64,000 nt of DNA from Lolium rigidum (GCF_022539505.1 NC_061513.1:178838017-178902016); one strand, 5' to 3'; positions 44,268 to 55,817 are shown, numbered from the stretch's first letter. Notes: generated by a model from the sequence alone, not told the origin. Program-made: numbers and translations.

Positions 44268-47200
44268 AGACCTTTCTTGAATACTTGTGGTGCTATTATA
44301 GATTGCAAGAAAGAGAAAATTTCTTACTAAATTTTATGGAGAGTCTTATGAGTTTAATTTTTCTAAGTTTGCTAAAGCTCCTTATAAAACTGAATTTCCT
44401 AATGAAGACTTTATAGTTGAACAACTTTCTTCTATTGTTGTTGCTCCTAACAATGCTTTGCAGCAATATATGGAGGATCACGAAAGTGAGGTCTTTTATG
44501 GAGGAAAGAAATGAAATTGATGAGATTTTTCTTCGTCAACGGGAGATTCTTAAGCATGATTTACCTGTGGAAGACTTGGGTACCACGCTACCACCCAAGG
44601 AGGATCATGTTTTTGATTTAAAACCTTTACCTGATGATCTTAAATATGCTTATATTGATGATAAGAAAATATATCCTGTTATTATTAGTTCTAAACTTTT
44701 AGGACATGAAGAGGAAATATTATTGGGAGTATTGAAGAAGCACCAAGGAGCTATGTGATATACTCTTGATGATTTGAAGGGGATTTCTCCTACTATATGT
44801 CAGCATGTTATTAATATGGAACCTGATGCAAAGCCAGTTGTTGAACATCAACCCCGTTTAATTCCGAAGATGAAGGATGTGGTAAGAAATGAGGTATTGA
44901 AACTCCTTCATGCTGGTATTATTTATTCTATTGTTGATAGTAGATGGGTTAGTCCTGTGCATTGTGTCCCTAAGAAATGGGGAATTACTGTCGTGCCTAA
45001 TGAGAATAATGAGCTTATTCCTCAAAGAGTAGTAGTTGGTTATAGGATTGCATTGATTTTAGAAAAGTTAACAAAGTTACTAAGAAAGATCATTTCCCTT
45101 TACCTTTTATTGATCAAATGTTAGAAGGGTTGTCTAAGAAAACTCATTTTTGTTTCCTTGATGGTTATTCTGGGTTTTCTCAAATTGCCGTTAAGAGGCA
45201 AGATCAAGAGAAAACCACTTTTCCTTGTCCTTATGGAACTTATGCTTATAGACGTATGCCTTTTGGTTTGTGTAATGCTCCTTCTACGTTTCAAAGATGC
45301 ATGTCTGCTATTTTTCATGGTTTTTATGAAAAAATTGTGGAAGTATTCATGGATGATTTCTCCGTTTATGGAACTTCTTTTGATAATTGCTTGCACAATC
45401 TTGATAAAGTTTTTTAGAGATGTGAAGAAACTAATCTTGTTCTTAATTGGGAGAAATGCCACTTTATGGTAAATAAAGGAATTGTGCTGGGACATAAAAT
45501 TTGTGAAAGAGGTATTGAAGTTGACAGAGCCAAAGTGGAAGCAATTGAGAAAATGCCATGTCCCAGGGATGTTAAAGGTATTCGTAGTATTCTTGGTCAT
45601 ACTGGTTTCTATAGGAGGTTTATTAAAGATTTCTCTAAAATTTCAAAACCTCTTACTAATCTTCTCCAAAAGGATGACCTTTTGTTTTTGAAGATGATTG
45701 TAAGGAAGCTTTTGAAACTCTAAAGAAGGCTTTAACCACTTCTCCTATTGTTCAACCACCTGATTGGAATTTTCCCTTTGAAATTATGTGTGATGCTAGT
45801 GATTTTGCAGTAGGTGTTGTTCTTGGACAGCGAGTAGATAAGAAGTTGAATGTTATTCATTATGCTAGTAAGACTCTTGATGCTGCTCAAAAGAACTGTG
45901 CTACTACTGAAAAATAATTTCTAGCTGTAGTCTTTGCTTGTGATAAGTTTAGACCTTATATTGTTGATTCGAAAGTTACTATTCACATTGATCATGCTGC
46001 TATAAGATACCTTGTGGGAAAGAAAGATGCTAAGCCTAGGCTTATTAGATGGGTGTTGCTTTTACAAGAGTTTGATTTGCATATTGTAGATAGGAAGGAC
46101 GCTGAAAATCATGCTGTTGATAATTTGTCTAGATTGGAAAACATTTCTTATGATCCTATTCCTGTTAATGATAGTTTTCCAAATGAACAATTGGCTGCAA
46201 TAAAAGCAACTTCGCGTGAGAGTCCTTGGTATGTTGATTATGCCAACTTTATTGTTTTGAAGTATTTGCCCCCAACATTTACAGCTCAACAAAGAAGGAA
46301 ATTCTTTTATGACTTGAGGCATTATTTTTGGGATGATCCACACTTATATAAACAAGGAGTAGATGGTATTTGCGAAGATGTGTTCCGGAATATGAGCAGT
46401 AGGAGATATTGAGAAAATGGCATGGTAGTGCTTATGGAGGACATCAAGCTGGAGATAGAACTGCACAAAAAGTTCTACAATCAGGTTTTTATTGGCCTAC
46501 CCTCTCTAAGATGAAAGAAAGTTTATTTTATCTTGTGATGAATGCCAAAGAGTTGGTAATATTCCTAGACGCAATGAAATGCCTATGAGTTATTCTCTTG
46601 TTATTGAACCATTTGACTGTTGGGGATTTGACTTTATGGGTCCTTTTCCTCCTTCAGAGGGTTATACTAATATACTTGTTGTTGTTGATTATGTTAATAT
46701 GTGGGTAGAAGCTATACCTACAAAGAGTGCTGATGGTGAGGCCTCATTAAAAATGGTTAAAGATGTTATTTTCCCTAGATTTGGTGTGCCTAGATATCTT
46801 ATGACTGATGAAGGTTCTCATTTTATTCATGTTGGTTTTAGACAGACCCTTGCTAGATACGATGATAATCATAGAATTGCTTCACCCTATCATCCTCGAA
46901 CAAGTGGGCAAGTAGAATTATCAAATAGAGAGATTAAATCTATCTTGCAAAAGACTGTTAATAAATCTAGAAATAATTGGGCTAGTAAGTTAAATGATGC
47001 TTTATGGGCTTATAGAACTGCTTATAAAAACCCTATGGGTATGTCTCCTTACAAGATGATTTATGGAAAAGCTTGTCACTTGCCTTTAGAATTAGAACAC
47101 AAAGCTTATTGGGCAGTGAAAGAACTTAATAAAGACTTTAAACTAGTTGGTAAGAAAAGGTTGCTTGACTTAAGTTCTCTAGATGAATCGAGGAATGAAG

Positions 47201-47561
47201 CTTATGAAAATGCTGAACTCTTTAAATAGAAGGTTAAAAAGTGGAATGATAAGAGAATTCTTAAGAGAGAGTTCCATGTTGGTGATAAAGTTCTATTGTA
47301 TAGGTCTCGTCTCAGTTTTTTGCAGGAAAATTACTCTCAAAATGGGAAGGATCTTTTATTATTGAAGAGGTGTATCATTCCGGTGCAATAAAAATTGCTT
47401 CGTTCAAGGATAATACTACACAAGTGGTGAATGGGCAAAGACTCAAACATTATATTTCTAGAGATTCTTATAATGAAGATATTGATATTATTCAAGTTGT
47501 GACTCTGGAAGAATTCATTAAGGAGCAAATCCAGGAATTTGCAAAGTCCGTCTTCGAATAG
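44268..47561 (+). pseudogene. Gypsy pol of element D (RT, RNase H, integrase), broken
   Basis: It starts inside the protease-RT linker (RPFLNTCGAIIDCKKEK, about 44269), cut off by element C. RT runs about 44780-45600 with KKTHFCFLDGYSGFSQI, RRMPFGLCNAPSTFQRCM and active site VFMDDFSVYG. RNase H runs about 45700-46050 with FEIMCDASDFAVG. Integrase has a zinc-finger remnant near 46400 and a catalytic core at 46579-47229 with [17 protein letters not shown] and [11 protein letters not shown] supplying D, D and E. A C-terminal part ends at 47561. Stops at 44756, 45415, 45915 and 47227 and frame changes near 45050, 45690, 46400, 46540 and 47330 kill it. It is the only gypsy pol in the window. Confidence 0.92.
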
Positions 47562-47900
47562 GTAACAGTTTTAATAAGAAAAATTTCACGTTAAGTTTTC
47601 CAGGTTATGTTTTTGTTGTTTTTGCTAAATTTGAAAAATTACGAGACAGAAACGGGTAGGAGAAGGTGCCTAGGGGCACCAGACCACCACTAGGCGCGGG
47701 CCAGCTCCAGGCCACGCCTAGGCATGGTCTGGGCGCCCTGGAGCCCCTTTCCAACCCGATTTCGCCTTGTTCGCTTCCTTTTGTTATGAAACTTATTGCT
47801 ATTTAATCCCCGGATCCCCCGAGGTCCATATATCGTGTTCTCGTCGTGTTTTCGTTTCGAGCTGTTTCTGCCAGGATTCATTCGCGGTTTTAGAGGCACC

Positions 47901-48344
47901 ATGGTCTCCACCAACAATGACAAGGGAAAGGAGCTACCGGAAGATGATCTCCAAGATCCAAAGCTAGAGGAGGAGGTCAAGAGTGAAGCTGGAGAGGAGG
48001 CGGGAGAAGACCGGCGTTCAGCTCCTCGCACCATCATTGCAAGTATTGGAGTGGTGGAAGACCCTCTCAAGTTCAAGGAAGGAGCACGGATAAGTGTTGG
48101 AGGAGGGATTCCACGTCACATCCTAGCAGAGAGGACACCGTCTTCAAGAAAGCGGAAAGGAAGTTCTGAGTCTGAGGAAGGATAGGGGAATAATTCCAAG
48201 AGCTGGGATTCACAGTCTGAAAGATTCATGAATTGTATTGATCACAACACGGAGTTGATTCGTATTCTCACCTACAAGATTGATGAGTTGAAGGAACTGG
48301 TTGATAAGCTTATTAAGGATGCACCACCACCACCGAAGGAGTAA
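47901..48344 (+). pseudogene. Small third ORF of element D, one stop
   Basis: ATG at 47901 begins MVSTNNDKGKELPEDD. The frame runs 94 codons to TAG at 48183 and continues open to TAA at 48342-48344, 148 codons in total. It contains KFKEGARISVGGGIPRHILA, then a basic-serine stretch (SSRKRKGSSESEEG). After the stop comes a probable coiled coil (IRILTYKIDELKELVDKLI) and a PPPPKE end. I recall comparable ORFs downstream of pol in Triticeae gypsy elements but no assigned function. The single stop suggests late inactivation. Confidence 0.65.
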
Positions 48345-49988
48345 TTCATCATTGGTATTGGCATCCCCTTGGCTTGTTCCAAGCTTGGGGGAGTGTCGCG
48401 GTATCACATTATTATCTCTTACCTATTTACTTTTCAATGGAGTCATATCATGAGTAGCAAAGTTATCATATAGGATAGTTTGCAGTGTGTAAGTATCTCT
48501 CCTTTAGTTGATTATCTATCTATCCCTTGATGTGAGTAGCCGTTATGGAATATTAATGAGAAGTTTTTTATCATTTACCTTCTGCACATCTTATTTTAGT
48601 ATGTAATTTCTGTCATATGATTAATCTTGTTGGTTAGTACTGGTACCACTTTGGGAGCATCAAGTAATTCTAGTTGGTCTTGGCAAACTTAGCATTGGTC
48701 AGTAGCAACATTACTTTGAGGCTTAAGTAGCAAAGAGAAAAATACATGTAGATATATTATTCCATTATCTTTCTTTGTTGTTGGCTCGTAAGCTTAATAT
48801 TCTTCAGATTGAATCGTTTGTACTTCCAATGAAGATTGCATGATTGTTTTCTATCACATGTATATTGGCTTGTTTCGCTCAACTCTTATGCTTGCTACAC
48901 AACCTTGCTAGCCAAAGACATGTACTCAGAGGGAATGCTTCTCGTGCATCCAAACCATGAACCAAAAACTCATGCCATTTGTGTCCACCATATCTACCTA
49001 TATGTGGTATTTCGCTGCCGCTCTAAAGTGAATTGCTTGTGTGCTACCTTTAAACCTTCAAACATTACTACCTGTTTGTGTTTTGTTCTTAGCTCATGAG
49101 GAAGTATTGAATGGTTTATTGTCTTTTCAAGACTTCATTTCGTGACTAGCATGAATAATATGCTAAGTCCTTAATTTTGCAAAAAGAGCAAGGCGCTGGG
49201 TGCCCGTCCCAAACAAAATAAAACAAATAAATAAACTATGCTCCGCACATTATGTACTAGAGAGATCCTAAATAATGGTGTTCAATGAAGAACTACATGG
49301 GAGGCGCTCTTGTGGTCACTATATGAAAGGATGATAGATTGTTTGATTCCATTCGTTGACGATAGACATGCATACCTCTCAAAATGTATATTTTCAACAC
49401 TCCCATTGTATTTAAAACAAAAAGCTCTAGCACATGAGTAATCGTGCTTCCCTCTGTGCAGGGCCTTTCTTTTACTTTTCTGTTGAGTCAGTAAACCTAT
49501 TTCCCTCTGTCTCAAGCAAGCATTTGAGTTGTTGTGATCCAACCATTTATGTGTGTTGATCCATTCGATCCTCTCTTTTATTCTTCCTTGTTTAGCACAA
49601 TGTGTTTATCTGAATGAATATAACTCTGAAAGCTATCTATGATTGTGAAGAGATTGTAATGATTGAGTATGTGATTTCTACAATAAGATCTAATATAAAG
49701 ACTCTGCTCGAAAGATAAGTACAATTTGTCAATTGTTCTCTGACCAAGAACGAAAGTTTGCCATCACCAATTATGATTTTCTCTATGCGCTTCTATTTAG
49801 TGAATCCTTACTCACTGCAAGTTGAATTATATAAGAAGAAGTTGTTGTCTATCATAACTTGTGTATTGGTAAGTATGATGCTTCTTGTCCGTATTTTGTT
49901 TATCGACACTTCACTCCATAAACCCATGGTCTGGTTTACTAAGTTCAGTTTCGTGTGGGGACAAGCGTGGTCTAAGCTCTGGGGGAGT
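48345..49988 (+). other. 3' noncoding region and polypurine tracts of element D
   Basis: CAAGCTTGGGGGAG at 48380-48393 lies 35 bp after the third ORF. CTAAGCTCTGGGGGAG at 49972-49987 directly precedes the LTR. A GTGTCCACCATATCTACC motif lies at about 48981, shared with C and, with one change, A and B. No coding frame is supported. Confidence 0.65.
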
Positions 49989-51498
49989 TGATACGTCCAA
50001 TTTGCATCAGTATTTTATATCATACTTTATTTTTATTCATTGATATATTTCATATTTAGAGGTGATACTTATGTCTTTCCATCTATTTTTGCATGTTTGA
50101 TGATTATTGGAGGATTAACCGCCGGAGTCAGGATTCTGCTGGAAAAAGGACCGTCAAGACACCATATTTCTGAAGAACAACAATTCCTAGAAAATATACA
50201 GAAAATACTATTTTACTAGATGACGGCGGAAGCCAGAAGGGGAGGCCGAGATGGGCCAGGAGGGTGCCAGACCACCCCTAGGCGTGGGCCCACCCTAGTC
50301 CGCGCCTAAGCATGGTCTAGGCGCCCTGGCCCACTTCCAACGACGCCCCCTCGCGTATTTCAACCCCCGAGAAATCTATGATCGGGGGAGCAACCAGAAA
50401 AATATTCCGCCGCCGCAACGGGGCGGAAAACCATAGAGAGAGAAAAGCTCTCCGGCATGCAGAAATCTGCCGAGGAAATTCCTTCCCGGAGAGGGGAAAC
50501 CGTCTCCATCGTCACTGTCATCGAGCTGGACTTCACCGAGATCATCATCATCTCCACCACCAGCACCATCATCACCGCCGTCTCCATGACGTCCTGTTGT
50601 AACATCTTGGGTTTGATACTTGTCTAGTTCATAGGGGAAACTTTCCCGATGTTGATTACTCCTTGTAGTTGATGCTATTGAGTGAAACCATTGAATTAAG
50701 GTTTATGTCCAGATTGTTATTTATCATTATATCACCTCTGATTATGATCCATATGTGATGTCTCGTGAGTAGTCCGTTTAGTTCTTCAGGACATGGGAGA
50801 AGTCTTGATGTTAGTAGTGGAACTATGTTGAGTAATATGCAATGATTTTATATTTAAGTTGTGGTGCTATTCTTCTAGTGGTGTCATGTGAACGTCGACT
50901 ACATGATACTTCACCTTTATGGGCCTAGGGGAATGCATCGTGTATTTGGCTACTAAATTGTGGGGTTGCGGGAACGATAGAAACCCAAACCCCGTTAGGA
51001 AACCGGTGCAAGAGGGAGTGTAGGATCTCAAAGTTTAAGGCTATGGTTAGATTATCTTAATTACTTTCTTGTAGTTGCAGATGCTTGCAAGAGGTATGAT
51101 CACAAGTATGCATTAGTCCAAGTATGGGGTAGTGCATTAGCATAGGTTCACCCACACAACACTTACCAAACCATTGAAGATTATTCAGCTATGTGAAGCG
51201 AAAGCACTTGATGAAATTCCCGTGTGTCCTCAGGAACGTTTGGTCATCATAAGTAAACAATCGGCTTGTCCTTTGCTATAAGAAGGATGGGGCCACTCGT
51301 TGCAATTATTATTACTGCATTTTATTTACTCGTACTTTATTTACCTGCAATATCAAATACCCCTGCAAAACTGTTTGCTAGTGTTTATAGTGAATCCTCG
51401 ATCAAAACTGCTCGTCAATACCTTCTGCTCCTCGTTGGGTTCGACACTCTTATTTATCGAAAGTACTACGATGCACCCACTATACTTGTGGGTCATCA
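49989..51498 (+). repeat. 3' LTR of element D
   Basis: 1510 bp, TGATACGTCC to GGTCATCA, followed by the CGCAC target duplication. Its first ~388 bp match the truncated 5' LTR. Confidence 0.9.
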
Positions 51499-52009
51499 CG
51501 CACATGGTAGAATAGTAAATACATCATCGACAAAAATAATTCAAGGAAGAATGGACCTGAAGGTTCTAGCAATCCAGGTTCGAGCCCAGGGACTTGAACC
51601 TATGTAAGGTAACACTGTTTTGCTTCAGTAGTTAACTAGTCTCGGTTCGCTGAGTAAAACTGGGCTCGTTACTCTTATCCCTTACGTATGATCAATTATT
51701 CGGCTTCTCTCGAAGTCTGCAAGGACCCGATACATTCAAAAATATCATATGAAGAAGGAGGTTCAAATACATCGACAACAAGATCTTCGAGTATTACAAC
51801 TCGAGTCCACACATGGTTGCAAGGATCCGTCCATAGACTCAGAGGCTACTCCCATCGGGAGCGCTGTTCTCGTACCCAATAGCAGACAAAATCAATTTTA
51901 CATCAAGCCACAAGATTGAATATTCTTCGACTGATCAAGACGTTCGGATGAAAACACCTTTAGTCCCTGCCCGAAACTTTGCTTTGGCCGGTCACTCGGG
52001 GGCTACTGA

Positions 52010-52556
52010 TGTGGGCATTACCCTTCGGGTACCCAACATTGGCCTACCTCATTCGGCCCAACAAGGGATCCATGAAGATCAGTACAACCTATGATGGACC
52101 AATACGTCGATTGTGATTTAGGAAAGGTAGAAGGAGGCGGATTCTTGATGGACAAGGCAAGGAAAAGTCGAATAAGGAAATGGTAGATTAGATCTCATTG
52201 TAACATAGTTGAATCCGAGCAGGACTCTCAGGACCTGGCCTCCTATATAAAGGCCACGAGAGGGCCTGCCGGAGGACATCGAAATCATCCTACACAATCC
52301 CGTATGCACCAAACTAGAAACCTTGCCTTCCGGCGAGTTCACCACAACACAGTCTATCGGCTGCCCCATTGTAACCTTTTTCATCGATAAATCAAGATCA
52401 GACAAGCATGAGTAAGGGTTTTACCTCATCGAGGGCCCCGAACCTGGGTAAATCTCGCCTTCTATTTGTTTAGTATCCAACGTCTCGTGCTAACTTGCAG
52501 GATTTCGTCAACCCTAAGCCCCACATGGTGGGAATTACCGAGGAGCCCCCTCGTCA
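52010..52556 (+). repeat. 3' LTR of element E
   Basis: Starts TGATGTGGGC after CTCGGGGGCTAC and ends CCCCCTCGTCA, so it keeps TG...CA ends over 547 bp. A TATA box (CTATATAAAGG, about 52243-52253) lies inside, as expected for the LTR promoter. Confidence 0.7.
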
Positions 52557-52817
52557 AAGGGTACAAGAATGATCACATGACAAAGCAGGATATATGGTGG
52601 AGCTGTCGGTAGGATACCTATATGCACCAAAATCGAGTCCTAGCGTTGACTGTATAAAACACCAAAGGAAACTCACACAAGGAGATGAATGTGGGAATGC
52701 AACTATGTGAATGAAAATGTTGCAATGCACTAGAGAGATACTAGCAAAGCTCAACATTATGCACAAGATTGTTGAACTACATGTGTAGAAAGTAAACAAG
52801 GCCTTCACTTTGATATG
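52557..52817. other. Short spacer, nothing recognised
   Basis: Host sequence between LTR E and LTR F. No primer-binding site lies against LTR F here, so F is not followed by its own interior. Confidence 0.45.
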
Positions 52818-54013
52818 TGATGTCTACGCACGCTTCTATTCCTGTAGACAGTGTTGGGGCTCCAAGAGAGAGGTTTGTAGAACAACAGCAAGTTTCCCTT
52901 AAGTGAATCACCCAAGGTTTATCGAACTCAGGGAGGTAGAGGTCAAAGATATCCCTCTCAAGCAACCCTGCAATTACGATACAAGAAGTCTCTTGTGTCC
53001 CCAACACACCTAATACACTTGTCAGATGTATAGGTGCACTAGTTCAGCGAATTGATAGTGAAATACAAGTGATATGGATGTATATGAGCGGTTATAACAA
53101 TCCGAATAAAATATGGCAGCGAGTAAACATGCAACAGAACAGTAAATAAACGGAGTTTCGATATTCGGAAACAAGGCCTAGGGATCAAACTTTCACTAGT
53201 GGACACTCTCAACATTGCAATCATAAAGGAATATAAATAAGCACTTCACTATGCGATTCTGAATTACTCTTTGGCAAGATAACGAACACTAATTCATCAT
53301 GTAGGCAAACCTTAAAGATGTATTCCCAAGTACTAATAAACACCCCATGCTGTCACTGTGAGCATTCATAGGAGGTACTAACACACCACAATTTCATAGA
53401 GACATCCAACTCAAATCATAACTCGATGAATAAGTATTCTGTGAAATATAGCCTAAGAGACCCACACGGTGCACACACTGTCACCTTTACACACGTGGGA
53501 CAAGGAGTCTCCGGAGATCACATAAGTAAAATCCACTTGAATAGCATAATGACATCTAGATTACAAAGCTCATCATATGGATCTCAATCATGCAAAGCAA
53601 CTCATGAGATCATTGTATTGAAGTACATAGGAGAGAGATTAACCACATAGCTACCGGTACAGCCCTTAGCCTCGGGGGAGAACTACTCCCAGCCTCCTCA
53701 TCATAGGAGACAGCAGCGTTGATGAAGATGGCGATGGTGTCGATGGAGATGCCTTCCGGGGGCAATTCCCCGTCCCGGCGGCGTGCCGGAACAGAGACTT
53801 CTGTCCCCCGAATCTTGGCTTCGCGATGGCGGCGGCTCTGGAACTTTTCTCGTATCGTGGCGGCTCTGGAACTTTTCTCGTATCGTGGCTTATCGGTGTC
53901 GAGGTTTTAGGTCACCAGGGCTTAAATAGGCGAAGAGACGGAGTCGGAAGGGTTCTGGGGGTCCCACACACCAGGGGGGCGCCCCCCCTCTGGCCGCGCC
54001 GCCATACTGTGTG
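52818..54013 (-). repeat. Solo or truncated LTR F, minus orientation
   Basis: Begins TGATGTCTACGCACGC at 52818 (the 3' edge in its own orientation) and runs until the CACTA-like end at 54014. Near 53920-53933, GCCTATTTAAGCCC on the minus strand resembles an LTR TATA box. A 28-bp unit, GGCGGCTCTGGAAC then TTTTCTCGTATCGT, is tandemly duplicated near 53831-53886. There is no adjacent interior, so it is a solo LTR or its remainder lies beyond the window. Confidence 0.6.
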
Positions 54014-54540
54014 CACTACAAGAAAAGTTGCCATGGCCGACGAAGTTGAAGTCGCGCCGTGGTTGCTGGTGTACCATGGCCGACGATTTTTGGTCCCTCC
54101 GTGGTGCATGTCAAAACTTTTTTTTCTCGTTTTTGAGGCCACCTAGCCCGACGAAAGCGGCCAAAACGTCGCGTATGGTGGCCCGGGACGTGGTGCATCT
54201 CGAGATCTCGGGTTCGCCGGCCGAGTCAACGCAAATCCGCAACGCCGAGGGATGTAGGGCCCAGATGGCAGCCTCTCTGGCATTGTTTTTTTTCTCGATC
54301 GCGCCATCTCGTTCAACGTTCTCCGATCGAGCCGTTTACGATGCAGGATCATGGGTCCCGCATGTCATCCTCTATGAACCAAAATTCTTTCTGATGGCCA
54401 GAATTGAGTTCCGCGAAGCGGGATTCAAGCGGGAGTTTGAAAGAACATTTCCCGCCCTTTTGGGTTTTGTGTGTTTGACGTCAACACTATGTATATTTTT
54501 ATGTGTGTTGATGTAGATAGGTACGAGCTATCAAAAATTA
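54014..54540 (+). mobile_element. Left end of a CACTA-like element, truncated here
   Basis: CACTACAAGAAAAG at 54014 is a typical CACTA terminal sequence. CCATGGCCGACGA and ACCATGGCCGACGA follow as likely subterminal repeats. The matching right end is not in the window, presumably because the copia element inserted at 54541 pushes it out. A MITE-like derivative is also possible. Confidence 0.55.
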
Positions 54541-54595
54541 TGTTGGATCGGTGAATTGCTTTAGGCTGTTACGAAGTTCTGCGGATTTTTATGTG

Positions 54596-54985
54596 TACGG
54601 CGGAAGTTCCGGCCCCGGCGGGCGGAAGTTCCTGCCTGGCTTATTCGGCGAAGCTCCCCGGCGCGGTTTGGCCCGCAGCTCTTTTCTTCACTGACCGGAA
54701 GTTCCGGTGGAAGTTGGCCGGAAGTTCGGGTCGGCGGAACTTCCGCCCAACTTCGGGCAAGTTCGGAAATGCGGTTTTGTGGCTCAGTATAGTCCAGTAA
54801 GGTTTTCAGGCAATTCCGGAACTTGGCCGGAACTTCCGGTCACCGGAAGTTCCGCCCAAGTTCCGCCCCTTTTTGTGCTTTGCAGGAATTTTATCAGAAG
54901 CGGAACTTCCGGCCCAAACGGCCGGTACTTCCGGTGGAAGCCGGAACTTCCGGCCATCCTGGCCGGAACTTCCGGTGTAAGTGAA
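54596..54985. repeat. Palindrome cluster CCGGAAGTTCCGG, copy 1 (LTR)
   Basis: About a dozen full or half copies of CCGGAAGTTCCGG or CCGGAACTTCCGG, for example at 54695-54707. They lie directly upstream of the LTR TATA box. The core pairs with itself apart from the central base. Confidence 0.85.
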
Positions 54986-55022
54986 ATTCGTCCCCAACGG
55001 TCAGATCTGAAAGCTCCACCCA

Positions 55023-55030
55023 TATAAATA
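55023..55030 (+). promoter_or_regulatory. LTR TATA box of the copia element
   Basis: TATAAATA follows the palindrome cluster by about 40 bp and precedes a plausible transcript start in the LTR. Confidence 0.6.
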
Positions 55031-55771
55031 GCTTTCTTCTCCAAAGGGACAAGTTGCTCAATCATTGCAAGAAAAATCTGCCAAGCTTCACCACCATTAG
55101 AGCCACCTCAAGAACACAAGATTTGCAAGATCTCCTTCCTCCCCCAACCAAAGCTCTTGATCTTTGGAGATTCGAAGGAGAAGACACCGATCTACATCCT
55201 CACCGAGCGTTCTTCATTTCCCCTCACTTGTTTGAGGGATCTCATGCTAGTGTTCCTATTTGGTTCCCTAGTTGATTTGTTGTTGATGTGTTGTTGTTGA
55301 TTGTTGTATTGTTACGGATTTGGGAGCCTCCAATTTGGTTGTGGATGTGTGCCCCAAGAACTTTGTAAAGGCCCGGTTTCCGCCTCGAGGAAATCCCTTA
55401 GTGGAAGTGGGCTAGGCCTTCGTGGCGTTGCTCACGGGAGATCTGAGTGAAGCCTTCGTGGCTGTTGGTTTGGCTTGCGTAGCAACCACACTCCTCCAAA
55501 CGTAGACGTACCTTCTTGCAAAGGAAGGGAACTACGGGAATCATCTCCGTGTCATCGCGTGCTCCACTCTCGGTTACCTCTATCCCATTCTATCTCCTAT
55601 ATATTGCGTAGCTATATCTTGCTTAGTTGATATCCTTGTCATATAGGTAAATTCACTTAGTTGCATATCTAGAGAATTTACCTTTTGTGTCAAGCCTAAA
55701 TTGAAAAAGAACTAAAAATTGGTTAGCACCTATTCACCCCCCCTCTAGGTGCGGCATACGATCCTTTCAAT

Positions 55772-55787
55772 TGGTATCGAGCCTCGG
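55772..55787 (+). promoter_or_regulatory. Primer-binding site, initiator tRNA-Met
   Basis: TGGTATCGAGCCTCGG begins two bases after the LTR. It matches the TGGTATCAGAGC complement of initiator tRNA-Met except for one missing A. Confidence 0.7.
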
Positions 55788-55817
55788 CTCTTATTTCGGA
55801 CTTAACCGCCTAAGAGT

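Larger units (their letters stand above)
23987..51498 (+). mobile_element. Gypsy element D, nested host of C, A and B
   Basis: TGATACGTCC begins at 23987 and again at 49989. The second copy ends TGGGTCATCA at 51498. CGCAC at 23982-23986 and 51499-51503 is a 5-bp target duplication. The 5' LTR keeps only its first ~388 bp. The rest of it, the primer site and gag were lost where element C joins at about 24374. Pol (44268-47561), a small third ORF (47901-48344), a long noncoding region and the whole 3' LTR remain. Pol order RT, RNase H, integrase is that of Ty3-gypsy. Confidence 0.9.
23860..52556 (+). mobile_element. Host gypsy-type element E, 3' part only, split by element D
   Basis: Sequence left of D (about 23860-23986) and right of D (51504-52009) belongs together across D's CGCAC target duplication. 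Both contain GGCTACTC-C/T-CATCGG-A/G-AGCGCTG. The right part ends CACTCGGGGGCTAC, a polypurine tract, and is followed by an LTR at 52010. No E coding region is left in the window, and where E starts on the left is unclear. Orientation is plus because the tract precedes the LTR. Confidence 0.55.
54541..55769 (+). repeat. 5' LTR of the copia element
   Basis: Likely start TGTTGGATCGG at 54541 and end CGATCCTTTCA at 55769, followed by the primer-binding site. The end CACCCCCCCTCTAGGTGCGG is typical of plant copia LTRs. The left border is inferred from the TG and cannot be checked against a 3' LTR in this window. Confidence 0.65.

Noticed and set aside
54596..54985. Heat-shock elements in the CCGGAAGTTCCGG cluster
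   Set aside because: Heat-shock elements need two bases between GAA and TTC. Here there is one, so the spacing is wrong.
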